A stretch of 64,000 nt of DNA from Paenibacillus silvae (GTDB lineage: Bacteria; Bacillota; Bacilli; Paenibacillales; Paenibacillaceae), in contig NZ_BMFU01000004.1 of NCBI RefSeq assembly GCF_014639235.1, positions 427,222 to 491,221 on the forward strand. The letters are read 5' to 3'. A model generated the notes under the pieces. The model searched no databases and was not told the DNA's origin. It saw nothing but the letters and a program-made list of their open reading frames with translations. The translations under genes and the position numbers were made by a program. Below, one piece after another: positions 50,451-60,105 of this stretch (the first letter of the stretch is position 1; every line of letters starts with the position of its first letter).

Positions 50451-51245
50451 TTGAAACAGCGAATAACGACAGGAATTATAGCAGGTGTGTTGTTTTTGGG
50501 GTTTTGCATGTTAGGGGGACCTTGGTATCACGGGTTGGTTCTGCTTATGGCTCTCATCGGTTATTACGAGTTTGTTAAAATGACCGGGGTGAAGCCTTTT
50601 TCAGGTGTAGCCCTGATCGGATATGCGGGAATCATCTCCATCGTATTTCCTTGGGAAATGGTGTGGGAGGTAAGGCCGTTATCCTTGTTTCAAGTGACAT
50701 GGATTGTCATGTTGCTTCTTATGACAGTGTCCGTTGTCACCAAGAACAGACTTCCGATCCATACGATTGCGATGCTCTTTATAGGCGTGTTTTATATTGG
50801 AACCGGATTTTATTACATTGCAGAATCCAGACATTTACAGCATGGCTTGTTCTGGACATTTCTGCTGCTCGGCTCGATCTGGGCGAGTGACGCGGGAGCT
50901 TATTTTGTAGGAAAGTGGATTGGAAAGAACAAGCTCTGGCCTTCCATCAGTCCAAATAAAACCGTAGAAGGGGCTCTGGGTGGAATTGCTATCGCTGTGG
51001 TTACATCGGTGGTGTTTGCGCTCGTATCTGACGGGCTGATCTCCTGGCCTAGAGCTATTGTGATCGGGATTGCCTGTGCAGTGGTAGGTCAGATGGGGGA
51101 TTTGATCCAGTCAGCCTACAAACGTGTATACAACATCAAGGATTCAGGCAATCTTCTTCCTGGGCATGGCGGTATTTTGGATCGGTGCGACAGCTGGATT
51201 GTGGTGTTTCCGTTTGTACATATACTGATGCTATTGCCTTATTAA
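50451..51245 (+). CDS. cdsA: Phosphatidate cytidylyltransferase
   Basis: A 264-residue polytopic membrane enzyme making CDP-diacylglycerol. The C-terminal signature has QMGDLIQSAYKRVYNIKDSGNLLPGHGGILDRCDSW, with ASDAGAYFVGKWIGKNKLWPSISPNKTVEGALGG earlier. TTG 50451 is chosen: ATGGAGG is nine bases before it and KQRITTG matches the family start. The ATG at 50442 abuts the ribosome binding site. Confidence 0.95.
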   Translation: MKQRITTGIIAGVLFLGFCMLGGPWYHGLVLLMALIGYYEFVKMTGVKPFSGVALIGYAGIISIVFPWEMVWEVRPLSLFQVTWIVMLLLMTVSVVTKNRLPIHTIAMLFIGVFYIGTGFYYIAESRHLQHGLFWTFLLLGSIWASDAGAYFVGKWIGKNKLWPSISPNKTVEGALGGIAIAVVTSVVFALVSDGLISWPRAIVIGIACAVVGQMGDLIQSAYKRVYNIKDSGNLLPGHGGILDRCDSWIVVFPFVHILMLLPY

Positions 51246-51330
51246 GAGGAGATGGATTGGAAAGCAGCGGTCTGAGCAGACAGGAATGACTGCCGGCAGG
51301 CGTTGGATTCATTAGAGGTGAGGTGCAGCA

Positions 51331-52470
51331 ATGAAAAAAATAGCGATACTCGGTTCGACAGGTTCAATTGGAACGCAGACACTAGATGTTGTCGATATGC
51401 ATCCAGAGCATTTTCAAGTGGAAGCCCTGGCTGCCGGAGGCAATGCGGATTTGCTGATTGAACAGGCGAAACGTTACCAGCCGAAGAAAATCTCGGTAGG
51501 TTCTAAGGAATTAGCTGAAAAGGTAATGCCTTATATGCCAGCGGGCACCAAAGTGTATTATGGTGCAGAGGGTCTCATTGAGATTGCGGCAGGAACAGAC
51601 GCAGACACTGTAGTTACGGCTGTTGTCGGAAGTGTTGGTCTTGAGTCTACGCTTGCCGCCATAGATGCAGGTAAACAGATTGGACTAGCAAACAAAGAAA
51701 CACTGGTTACAGCAGGGCATATCGTTACAGCACGAGCTGCGGCGAAGGGTGTTTCCATCCTGCCCGTGGACAGTGAGCATTCAGCTATCTTTCAGTGTAT
51801 GAACGGTGAGAATCGCTCCGCTGTGGCGGGGATCACATTGACTGCGTCCGGGGGCTCATTCCGGGATCTGACACGTGAACAGCTGCAGCAGGTGACCGTA
51901 GAGGATGCACTCAAACATCCAAACTGGTCCATGGGCTCCAAAATCACGATCGACTCCGCTACAATGGTTAACAAAGGTCTTGAGGTTATCGAAGCACATT
52001 GGTTGTTTGGACTGGCTTATGACCAGATTGATGTGCTTCTCCATCCTGAGAGCATTATTCATTCTTATGTTGAATTCGAAGACACAAGCATCATTGCACA
52101 ACTCGGCACTCCGGATATGCGGGTTCCGATTCAGTACGCACTGACCTACCCTAACCGTATGTCTTCTCCTGCGAAGCGACTGTCTCTTGCGCAGATTGGA
52201 AAGCTTCATTTCAAAGAGATGGACATGGGGCGTTACCCGTGTTTAAGAATGGCATATGAGTGTGGTAAAATGGGGGGGACGGCAACAACGGCATATAACG
52301 CAGCCAATGAGGTTGCTGTAGCCCGTTTCTTGCGGAAGGAGATTTCATTCCTTAAAATAGAAGATATCATTGCTTCGGTGCTGGAGGCACACCGCAATGT
52401 GGAACAGCCTGAACTGGAGCAGATTGCTGCTTGTGATCAGGACAGCAGAAAGCTGGCGTCCATGTTGTAA
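51331..52470 (+). CDS. dxr: 1-deoxy-D-xylulose 5-phosphate reductoisomerase
   Basis: A 379-residue second enzyme of the MEP isoprenoid pathway (NADPH, Mn/Mg). KKIAILGSTGSIGTQTLDVV, LANKETLVTAG, LPVDSEHSAIFQC, LTASGGSFRD, NWSMGSKITIDSATMVNKGLEVIEAHWLFG and GRYPCLRMAYECGKMGGTATTAYNAANEVAVARFL are all present. ATG 51331 follows GAGGTGAGGTG. With uppS it supplies the carrier-lipid pathway. Confidence 0.98.
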   Translation: MKKIAILGSTGSIGTQTLDVVDMHPEHFQVEALAAGGNADLLIEQAKRYQPKKISVGSKELAEKVMPYMPAGTKVYYGAEGLIEIAAGTDADTVVTAVVGSVGLESTLAAIDAGKQIGLANKETLVTAGHIVTARAAAKGVSILPVDSEHSAIFQCMNGENRSAVAGITLTASGGSFRDLTREQLQQVTVEDALKHPNWSMGSKITIDSATMVNKGLEVIEAHWLFGLAYDQIDVLLHPESIIHSYVEFEDTSIIAQLGTPDMRVPIQYALTYPNRMSSPAKRLSLAQIGKLHFKEMDMGRYPCLRMAYECGKMGGTATTAYNAANEVAVARFLRKEISFLKIEDIIASVLEAHRNVEQPELEQIAACDQDSRKLASML

Positions 52471-52584
52471 TCTCTTTTTTCCATATGAAGTAGGAAGAAG
52501 TGATTCTCTTGTGCGGCATTAGAGAATAATGATAATCTAGAGGGACAGACTGCGGTACGTGCCGTGAAGGAGGATGGATAGGGA

Positions 52585-53856
52585 TTGGAAACCATACAAG
52601 TGGTATTTCTAACGGTGCTCATGTTCTTTGTCATCGTGACGGTGCACGAATGGGGGCATTATTATTTTGCCAAACGCGCCGGCATTCTTGTACGGGAATT
52701 TGCGATCGGTTTTGGTCCCAAATTATTCTCATATAAAAGAAATGAGACGCAGTTTACACTGCGCTTGTTGCCCTTTGGCGGATATGCTCGGATGGCGGGA
52801 GAAGACCCGGAACTGATTGAAATTCAGGAAGGACAGACAATTGCGGTTCGAGCCGTGGAAGATGAGGTCAAATGGATCTATCTGGATCAGCTGGACAATC
52901 GCAAAAATGTTATTCGCGGAGAAGTGATCTCCATTGACATGGAGAATGCGCTGAAGCTTCAGCTGGATGTAGACGGTGAAATGCAGCACTATCGCATTCA
53001 TCCGCAAGCGATGCTGGTGAGCCGTGGGAAACAGACGCAGATTGCTCCGAAGGATCGGCAGTTTGGCAGCAAAACGGTAGCTCAACGCGCGATGGCTATT
53101 TTTGCAGGGCCTTTGATGAATTTCATTCTCGCTTTTGTATTGTTTGCTGTCTATGCCCAAATGGCAGGAGTTCCGGTGGAAAATCCGAAAAATTTGCAAA
53201 TTGCTGAAGTATTGAAGGGCGGAGCTGCAGAGCAGGCAAATTTGCAAAAGGGCGATATCATTGAAACGATTAACGGTACAGTGATCGGTACAGATTCAAA
53301 AAAAATGGTGGAGATGATTACCGAATCGAAAGACAAGCCTATGGAGTGGACGCTGCGTCGAGGTAATGAGACGTTTAATATTACGATCACACCTCGAGCG
53401 GTGGAAGGACAGGAAGGCGGCAAGGTTGGTATTGTGCCTACACTGCCTACACGCTCTGTGGGATTCGTCGAAACCTTCAAAGTTTCAGGAGTGGCTATGG
53501 TGGATACAACCAAAGTCATTTTCGAGGGATTCAGACATCTTATCAATCAATTCAGCATGGATGACATCGGTGGTCCTGTGCGTACGTTTGAAGTTACAGG
53601 ACAGATTGCCAAGCAGGGAATTGAGCAATTAACAAGATGGGCAGCTATTCTCAGCCTCTATCTCGGTATCTTTAATTTGCTTCCGATTCCTGCACTTGAC
53701 GGCAGTCGTCTCGTTTTCTTGGGTATTGAAGCGCTTCGCGGCCGTCCGGTTGATCCAAACCGGGAGGGCATGGTGCATTTTGTTGGATTTGCAATGCTCT
53801 TTGTGCTGATGCTGGCGGTAACTTATAATGATATACTACGTTTAATTAACGGATAA
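52585..53856 (+). CDS. rseP: RseP/RasP site-2 intramembrane metalloprotease
   Basis: A 423-residue S2P protease. The zinc site HEWGH lies in the first membrane helix (VTVHEWGHYYFAKRAGI). FGPKLFSY, one PDZ domain (about 190-280, VLKGGAAEQANLQKGDIIETINGT) and the C-terminal NLLPIPALDGSRLV motif follow. In B. subtilis RasP cleaves RsiW and FtsL. Start TTG 52585 follows GAAGGAGG. Confidence 0.96.
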   Translation: METIQVVFLTVLMFFVIVTVHEWGHYYFAKRAGILVREFAIGFGPKLFSYKRNETQFTLRLLPFGGYARMAGEDPELIEIQEGQTIAVRAVEDEVKWIYLDQLDNRKNVIRGEVISIDMENALKLQLDVDGEMQHYRIHPQAMLVSRGKQTQIAPKDRQFGSKTVAQRAMAIFAGPLMNFILAFVLFAVYAQMAGVPVENPKNLQIAEVLKGGAAEQANLQKGDIIETINGTVIGTDSKKMVEMITESKDKPMEWTLRRGNETFNITITPRAVEGQEGGKVGIVPTLPTRSVGFVETFKVSGVAMVDTTKVIFEGFRHLINQFSMDDIGGPVRTFEVTGQIAKQGIEQLTRWAAILSLYLGIFNLLPIPALDGSRLVFLGIEALRGRPVDPNREGMVHFVGFAMLFVLMLAVTYNDILRLING

Positions 53857-53918
53857 TTACGGTTTGACTACGCTCTGAATATTCAGTGCTGGTCTTTATG
53901 GGAGGACGCTGGAGTCTT

Positions 53919-55373
53919 ATGTCAAAGGAAAACGATAAACAATTCGTGACTGAAATTACACCTCAGGGTGAGGATTTCTCACGCTGGTATATTGATGTGA
54001 TCAAAAAGGCAGACCTCATGGACTATTCACCGGTTCGTGGCTGTATCGTGTTTAAACCGGACGGTTTTGAAATCTGGGAACATATCAAAGATGAGATGGA
54101 TCGCCGCTTCCGTGAAACGGGCCATCGCAATGCGTATTTCCCGATGTTCATTCCCGAGAGCTTTTTCCAGAAGGAAAAGGAACATGTGGAAGGTTTTAAT
54201 CCGGAGCTGCCTTGGGTCACTGAAGCTGGGGGAGAAAAGCTGGAGGAGCGTTTGGCGATTCGCCCGACATCCGAAACGATTATTGGACACATGTATTCCA
54301 AGTGGATTCAGTCCTATCGCGATTTGCCAGTATTGATTAACCAATGGGCTAACGTGGTTCGTTGGGAGAAGAGAACACTGCCGTTTCTGCGTACAAGCGA
54401 ATTCCTGTGGCAAGAGGGACACACGGCCCATGAGACTGAAGAGGAAGCGCGCGAAGAAACGATGAAAATGCTTGAGATTTATCGTGAGGTTGTAGAAGAG
54501 TATCTTGCGATTCCGGTTATTACTGGTCAGAAAACCAAATCAGAGAAGTTTGCCGGAGCGGTGGACACGTTCTCGATTGAAGCGATGATGAAGGATGGAC
54601 GCGCCGTACAAGCGGGTACTTCTCACTACATGGGCACAAACTTTGCCAAAGCTTTTGAAATCCAATATTTGAGCCGGGAAAATGTATTGGAGCTTGCTCA
54701 TACAACTTCCTGGGGAACAAGCACACGTTTGATCGGCGCATTGATTATGGTTCACGGGGATGACCGTGGCCTGGTATTGCCGCCAAAAGTGGCACCAACT
54801 CAAGTGGTCATGATCCCAATTGGACCACCTAAAACACGTGAAGCGGTTGTGGGACGTGCCGATGAGCTGTTCGCAGAGCTGAAAAAAGCTGGTATTCGTG
54901 TGAAGATGGATGATCGAAGCGACGTTCGTCCAGGCTGGAAGTTTAATGAATACGAGATGCGCGGTGTACCGATTCGCCTGGAGATTGGCCCACGTGATAT
55001 GGAAAACGGCGTATGTGTGCTTGTATCCCGGATCACGGGGGAGAAAAAGGTTGTGGAGCAGGCCAATCTGGTGGAAGAAATTCAAGCGATGTTAACGCAA
55101 GTACAGTCGGATATGCTTGACCGTGCCCGTCAGTTTATGTCAGATAATTTCTATTCCGTAGATACACTGGATGAAATGAAAGAGCTGATGGAGAATAAAC
55201 GTGGATTCACACTTGCCGGCTGGTGCGCTTCGGAAGCTTGTGAGGATAAAGTAAGAGAAGTTACCGGGGCGACAAGTCGGAACATTCCATTCCAGCCTGC
55301 GGAACATAAACATACATGTCTCGTTTGTGGTGAAAAGGCGCAGCATACCGTTGTGTTTGCAAGAGCTTACTAA
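53919..55373 (+). CDS. proS: Prolyl-tRNA synthetase, archaeal/eukaryal type (no INS domain)
   Basis: A 484-residue class II synthetase. FSRWYIDVIKKADLMDYSPVRGCIVFKPDGFEIWEHI, RPTSETIIGHMYSKWIQSYRDLPVLINQWANVVRWEKRTLPFLRTSEFLWQEGHTAH and HGDDRGLVLPPKVAPTQVVMIPI are typical of the type 3 (eukaryote/archaea-like) ProRS. So is the C-terminal zinc domain with Cys pairs (CASEAC and CLVC) ending in Tyr. The bacterial INS editing domain is absent. ATG 53919 lies behind GGGAGGACGC; an upstream GTG/ATG extension is rejected. It occupies the rasP-polC slot, where B. subtilis has a bacterial-type ProS of about 564 residues. Confidence 0.95.
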   Translation: MSKENDKQFVTEITPQGEDFSRWYIDVIKKADLMDYSPVRGCIVFKPDGFEIWEHIKDEMDRRFRETGHRNAYFPMFIPESFFQKEKEHVEGFNPELPWVTEAGGEKLEERLAIRPTSETIIGHMYSKWIQSYRDLPVLINQWANVVRWEKRTLPFLRTSEFLWQEGHTAHETEEEAREETMKMLEIYREVVEEYLAIPVITGQKTKSEKFAGAVDTFSIEAMMKDGRAVQAGTSHYMGTNFAKAFEIQYLSRENVLELAHTTSWGTSTRLIGALIMVHGDDRGLVLPPKVAPTQVVMIPIGPPKTREAVVGRADELFAELKKAGIRVKMDDRSDVRPGWKFNEYEMRGVPIRLEIGPRDMENGVCVLVSRITGEKKVVEQANLVEEIQAMLTQVQSDMLDRARQFMSDNFYSVDTLDEMKELMENKRGFTLAGWCASEACEDKVREVTGATSRNIPFQPAEHKHTCLVCGEKAQHTVVFARAY

Positions 55374-55419
55374 TCAGAACAGTTTGACCAAGAGAGCTTA
55401 TTCACCGGTTTAGTCATGA

Positions 55420-55496
55420 ATGAAGAGCTTCTGTCGGATAAAATGGATCGGTGCGGGTTCGGATCGGGAACATTTTTGAATACAGGGGCTCTTCAT
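55420..55496 (+). repeat. Long interrupted hairpin upstream of polC
   Basis: ATGAAGAGCTTCTG (55420-55433) pairs with CAGGGGCTCTTCAT (55483-55496) over 14 positions with two G-T pairs. GTTTTAAGG follows. It lies 27 bases upstream of the polC start. It resembles a weak terminator or a leader structure. Confidence 0.6.
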
Positions 55497-55523
55497 GTTT
55501 TAAGGGGGTACAGGAGGAACACG

Positions 55524-58500
55524 ATGAGTGGATTTGAGGAGAAGAGAAAACGGTTTGAATTGTTGATGAAACAGGCAGAGCTTCCGGCAGGTTTAACTGA
55601 TCCTTATTTCCTGGATGGATGGATTGAACAGGTTGAGACCAATCGTACCAATCGCGAATGGCACATTCAGATCGGGAAGGACACATTGGTGCCTGCGCCG
55701 ATCTATCGAACGTTCAGTCTGCATATTCAGGAGAAAATGAATCATATCGCAAAGATTACGTTTGGCTTTAAATATACGGATAAAGTGCTGTCCGGTGATA
55801 TTGTGAATGAATACTGGAATTTGTTTCTCGAGTGGGTCACCCGCGAGATTCCATCAGTTAATGGCTGGATGAATCGTGCAATCGTGGAATGTGAAGCTGA
55901 TTTGCTACAGCTGACTATGAGCGACTCTACGTCAATGGAACTTGCACGAAAGAAACAGATTGATCAAGCCATCACTACTTTCTATGAAAAGTATTTTCAC
56001 CTGCCGCTGCGCATCAAGATACAGGTTGGTGAAGCGGGAAGCAACAAGGAAGCGATGGAGCAGTTCCAGGCGCAGAAGAAGGTAGAAGAGCGGCAGGTAA
56101 TTGAGAAGATGATGAGCGAGGTCGTGGAGACTGAATTGCCAGAGGAAGAAGAGCAGGGCGACGTTCGTCTGCAAATGGGATATGAAATCAAAGAGCCGGC
56201 AGTGCCTATGCAGGAGGTTCAGGATGAGGAGAAAAAAATTACTCTTCAAGGAACAATCTTTGGTCTGGACCGTAAAGAGCTGCGCAATGGCAATACGCTG
56301 TTTACGTTCTATCTGACGGATTTTACGGACTCCATGCAGATGAAGATGTTTGCCAAAACGAAAGAGGATGTCAAGATTCTCAGCCTGCTGGCCAATGGGA
56401 AATGGGTAAAAGTGCGCGGGCGCGTAGAATACGACCGGTTTATGCAAATTCCTGAGCTGGCGATGATTCCATCCGATCTGACCGAAATTAAAGCACCGCC
56501 ATCACGCAAGGATACAGCCGAGGAGAAGCGGGTAGAATTCCATCTGCACACTACGATGAGCACAATGGATGCCGTTACATCCATTGATAAATATGTGAAG
56601 ACAGCTGCTGACTGGGGGCATAAAGCCATCGCTGTTACGGATCATGGCGGCGTACAGGTCTACCCGGAGGCAGCCAAGGCAGCGAAGAAAAATGGAATTA
56701 AAATGATCTACGGCCTGGAAGCCAATGTGGTGAATGACTCTGTAGCTGTTGTCCTGAATCCACAACCGATGGATCTGAAAACGGCCACGTATATCGTCTT
56801 TGATATCGAGACCACGGGACTGTCGGTAACGCAGAACAAAATCATTGAGATTGCCGCGGTCAAAGTGCAAGAGGGGAAAGAGATCGATCGATTCGCAACG
56901 TTTGTGAATCCGCATGAACGAATTCCATATAACATTCAGCAGCTGACCAATATTACGGATGAAATGGTTAAAGACGCTCCTGAACTGGAGCCTGTCATTC
57001 GTGACTTTGTTGCTTTTGCAGGTGACGGTGTGCTGGTGGCGCACAACGCGCGGTTTGATATGGGCTTTATTCAGGCGTCACTCAAAAACCTCGGTATGCC
57101 CGAGATGCCAAACCCGGTGCTTGACACATTGGAGCTGGCTCGGCTTTTATATCCAAAAATGAAAAATCACCGGCTGAATACGCTGGCGGACAAGTACAAA
57201 GTTGCGCTGGAAAGCCATCACCGGGCGATTGATGATACGATTGCCCTCGCGGGTATTCTGAATGGACTTATCAATGATGCAGCCCAATTAAAAGGTTTGA
57301 CGATGCTGGATCGCTTGAACGATTTTGTTGGGGTAGATTTGTCAAACACACGTCCTTTCCACTGTGGAATCTATGCTCTGAATGATGTGGGCAAAAAGAA
57401 CCTGTACAAGCTGGTTTCCCTGTCTCATACAGAATATTTCAAACGTGTTGCATGTATACCGAAGTCCAAGCTGGTAAGCTTGCGGGAAGGCTTGGTCGTT
57501 ATATCCGGCTGTGAGAAGGGAGAGTTTTTTGAGGCGGTCCTTAACAAATCCGTGGAAGAAGCCGAGGAAATCGCGGAGTTCTACGACATTCTGGAGATTC
57601 AGCCGCTTACGATGTATATGCATTTGGTTGACAAGGGGCTTGTGGCGACGCCAGAGGAGCTTAAACTTGCGGTTCGCAAAGTGGTGGACATCGGAGCCAA
57701 ACTAAACAAACCTGTCATTGCGACAGGGAACGTGCACTATCTGGAGCCAAGGGACAAGATTTACCGCGATATTACGATTCATGGCATTACCGGCTTCAGC
57801 CCGCTTAAAGATCAGCGTAAGCCGGATGCTCACTTCAGAACCACGGCCGAGATGCTGGAGGAGTTCCAATTCCTTGGGCAGGACAAGGCGTATGAGGTGG
57901 TTGTGACCAACACCATAGAGCTTGCTGACCGTTTTGAAGAGATCAAGCTGTTCCCGGATAAACTGTTCACGCCGATTTTGGAAGGTGCGGATGAAGAGAT
58001 TCGGAATACCTGCTATAACACTGCAAAATCCATTTACGGAGAAGATTTGCCGGAGGTCATCGTGGCACGGCTCGAGAAGGAGCTTCAGCCGATTATCAAA
58101 TACGGTTTCTCAGCCAACTATCTGATCTCGGAGCGTCTGGTGAAAAAGTCAAATCAGGACGGGTATCTGGTAGGCTCACGGGGATCGGTTGGGTCATCCG
58201 TTGTGGCAACGTTCCTTGGGATTTCCGAGGTTAATCCGCTTCCCGCTCACTACATCTGTGTGAATCCTGAATGTAAACATAGTGAGTGGTTCCTGGACGG
58301 AAGTGTACCAAGTGGATTCGACCTTCCAGAGAAACCTTGTCCGAATTGCGGAGGTAATCTGAAAGGGGAAGGGCAGGATATTCCGTTTGAAACCTTCCTT
58401 GGATTCAAAGGGGATAAGGTTCCCGATATCGACTTGAACTTTTCAGGTGATTATCAGCCGCATGCCCACAACTATACAAAAGTGCTGTTTAGTGAGAAGA

Positions 58501-59846
58501 GTGTATTCCGTGCAGGTACCATTGGTACAGTTGCCGAGAAGACAGCATTTGGTTTTGCCAAGAAATATGAAGAAGAACATCACAAAAAATGGCGCGGGGC
58601 AGAGCTTAATCGGCTGGCATCCGGCTGTACCGGTGTGAAACGAAGCACGGGACAGCACCCCGGCGGTATTGTCGTTGTTCCTGATTATATTGAAGTGGAA
58701 GATGTCACTCCGGTGCAGTACCCGGCAGATGATGTTACAGCCGAGTGGAAAACAACCCACTTTGACTATCACGCTTTTGAAGAAAATCTGCTGAAGCTTG
58801 ATATTCTGGGGCACGATGATCCAACCATGATGCGTATGCTGCAGGATCTGACAGGCGTGGACCCAACGACCATTCCAATGAATGATCCCAAGGTTATGAG
58901 CATGTTCAACTCTACGGATGCGCTTGGTGTAACGCCGGAGCAGATTCGCTCTCCTGTTGCAACCTTCGGCGTACCGGAGATGGGAACCAAATTCGTGCGT
59001 CAGATGCTTGTCGAATCCCAGCCGTCGTCTTTTGCCGACTTGCTGCAGATTTCGGGGTTATCTCACGGTACGGGAGTATGGCTCGGCAATGCTCAGGATC
59101 TGATCAAAAATGGCACATGTAACATCAAGACGGTAATTGGCTGCCGGGATGACATCATGCTGTTCCTGATCTATAAGGCGGGAATGGATGCGAGCCTGGC
59201 ATTTAAGATTACTGAAAGTGTGCGTAAAGGACGTGGATTGCCGCAGGAATGGATTGATGAGATGAAAAATTGCAAGGTACCGCAGTGGTACATTGACTCC
59301 TGTCTCAAAATCCAGTACATGTTTCCGAAGGCCCACGCGGCCGCTTACGTTATTTCAGCGGTACGGACAGCCTTCTTCAAGCTGTATCATCCGATCGAAT
59401 ATTATGCGACATATTTTACCGTTCGTGCAGACGAGCTGGATATCGAGCTGGTGTGTCAGGGCTATGATGCCATCTATCGCAAAATAGTAGAGATTGAACA
59501 GCTCGGCTTCCAGGCTCCGCCAAAAGAAAAGAACATGCTGCCTGTTCTCGAAATGGCGCTGGAAATGACGGCTCGCGGCTTCTCGCTTAAACCGATTGAT
59601 CTGTATCGTTCCGAAGCGACAAAGTTCATTGTGGACGGAAAATCCTTGATTCCTCCGTTCTCTGCACTGGCAGGTATCGGGGATAACGCGGCTCGTAACA
59701 TTGCGGCGGCCCGCGAACACGGTGAGTTCCTGTCGATCGAGGATTTCCAGCAGAAGTCAAAAGCGACCAAAACGATCGTGGAGCTGCTGACCAACATGGG
59801 ATGTTTCCGCGGGCTGCCTGAGAGCAACCAACTTTCGTTGTTCTAA
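55524..59846 (+). CDS. polC: DNA polymerase III alpha subunit, Gram-positive type PolC
   Basis: A 1440-residue replicative polymerase with proofreading (B. subtilis PolC 1437). In order: N-terminal domain, OB fold (about 235-320), PHP domain starting VEFHLHTTMS (about 337) interrupted by a DEDDh exonuclease (YIVFDIETTGLS about 425 to 590), and a C-family polymerase core with PDIDLNFSGDYQ (about 968). A tail NQLSLF fits the beta-clamp binding consensus. ATG 55524 follows AGGAGGA; the frame is open back to 55416, but that part carries the leader hairpin. Confidence 0.98.
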   Translation: MSGFEEKRKRFELLMKQAELPAGLTDPYFLDGWIEQVETNRTNREWHIQIGKDTLVPAPIYRTFSLHIQEKMNHIAKITFGFKYTDKVLSGDIVNEYWNLFLEWVTREIPSVNGWMNRAIVECEADLLQLTMSDSTSMELARKKQIDQAITTFYEKYFHLPLRIKIQVGEAGSNKEAMEQFQAQKKVEERQVIEKMMSEVVETELPEEEEQGDVRLQMGYEIKEPAVPMQEVQDEEKKITLQGTIFGLDRKELRNGNTLFTFYLTDFTDSMQMKMFAKTKEDVKILSLLANGKWVKVRGRVEYDRFMQIPELAMIPSDLTEIKAPPSRKDTAEEKRVEFHLHTTMSTMDAVTSIDKYVKTAADWGHKAIAVTDHGGVQVYPEAAKAAKKNGIKMIYGLEANVVNDSVAVVLNPQPMDLKTATYIVFDIETTGLSVTQNKIIEIAAVKVQEGKEIDRFATFVNPHERIPYNIQQLTNITDEMVKDAPELEPVIRDFVAFAGDGVLVAHNARFDMGFIQASLKNLGMPEMPNPVLDTLELARLLYPKMKNHRLNTLADKYKVALESHHRAIDDTIALAGILNGLINDAAQLKGLTMLDRLNDFVGVDLSNTRPFHCGIYALNDVGKKNLYKLVSLSHTEYFKRVACIPKSKLVSLREGLVVISGCEKGEFFEAVLNKSVEEAEEIAEFYDILEIQPLTMYMHLVDKGLVATPEELKLAVRKVVDIGAKLNKPVIATGNVHYLEPRDKIYRDITIHGITGFSPLKDQRKPDAHFRTTAEMLEEFQFLGQDKAYEVVVTNTIELADRFEEIKLFPDKLFTPILEGADEEIRNTCYNTAKSIYGEDLPEVIVARLEKELQPIIKYGFSANYLISERLVKKSNQDGYLVGSRGSVGSSVVATFLGISEVNPLPAHYICVNPECKHSEWFLDGSVPSGFDLPEKPCPNCGGNLKGEGQDIPFETFLGFKGDKVPDIDLNFSGDYQPHAHNYTKVLFSEKSVFRAGTIGTVAEKTAFGFAKKYEEEHHKKWRGAELNRLASGCTGVKRSTGQHPGGIVVVPDYIEVEDVTPVQYPADDVTAEWKTTHFDYHAFEENLLKLDILGHDDPTMMRMLQDLTGVDPTTIPMNDPKVMSMFNSTDALGVTPEQIRSPVATFGVPEMGTKFVRQMLVESQPSSFADLLQISGLSHGTGVWLGNAQDLIKNGTCNIKTVIGCRDDIMLFLIYKAGMDASLAFKITESVRKGRGLPQEWIDEMKNCKVPQWYIDSCLKIQYMFPKAHAAAYVISAVRTAFFKLYHPIEYYATYFTVRADELDIELVCQGYDAIYRKIVEIEQLGFQAPPKEKNMLPVLEMALEMTARGFSLKPIDLYRSEATKFIVDGKSLIPPFSALAGIGDNAARNIAAAREHGEFLSIEDFQQKSKATKTIVELLTNMGCFRGLPESNQLSLF

Positions 59847-59938
59847 GCCAGGCCTGATCAGCTTGTTTTCCAATGGAAGAAACAGAAGGATCTGATTTTT
59901 TCTTCATTAGTGCGGCTGGCTCGCAAAGGATGGCTTAC

Positions 59939-59967
59939 TTGTCACTATTACCAGACTATGTTATAAT
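59939..59967 (+). promoter_or_regulatory. SigA promoter of the rimP-nusA-infB operon
   Basis: TTGTCA (59939-59944), 17 bases with a TG extended element (ATGT), then TATAAT (59962-59967). This is the best SigA match in the window. It gives a leader of about 130 bases before rimP. Confidence 0.88.
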
Positions 59968-59999
59968 TTTTGAAGTGAACGAGATAGTACGAATTTCTG

Positions 60000-60021
60000 A
60001 AGAGTGGGGAAACCCACTCTT
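60000..60021 (+). promoter_or_regulatory. GAAA-tetraloop hairpin in the rimP leader
   Basis: AAGAGTGGG pairs perfectly with CCCACTCTT around a GAAA tetraloop, close to the 5' end of the predicted transcript. No T tract follows, so a 5' stabilising or regulatory hairpin is more likely than a terminator. Confidence 0.6.
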
Positions 60022-60105
60022 TAGTCTTTGGTATACAAGAATCTTGGGTATTTAATCATTTGCCAGCGATACTGCTGGTGTAACCTAAGCTGGAGGTTAT
60101 AGGTT

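Noticed and set aside
55416..55523. 36-codon N-terminal extension of PolC
   Set aside because: No ribosome binding site, not part of the PolC family, and it coincides with the intergenic hairpin; ATG 55524 has AGGAGGA.
55374..55523. T-box riboswitch or leader for proS/polC
   Set aside because: No specifier loop, T-box core sequence or antiterminator was found; the hairpin lies downstream of proS, not upstream.
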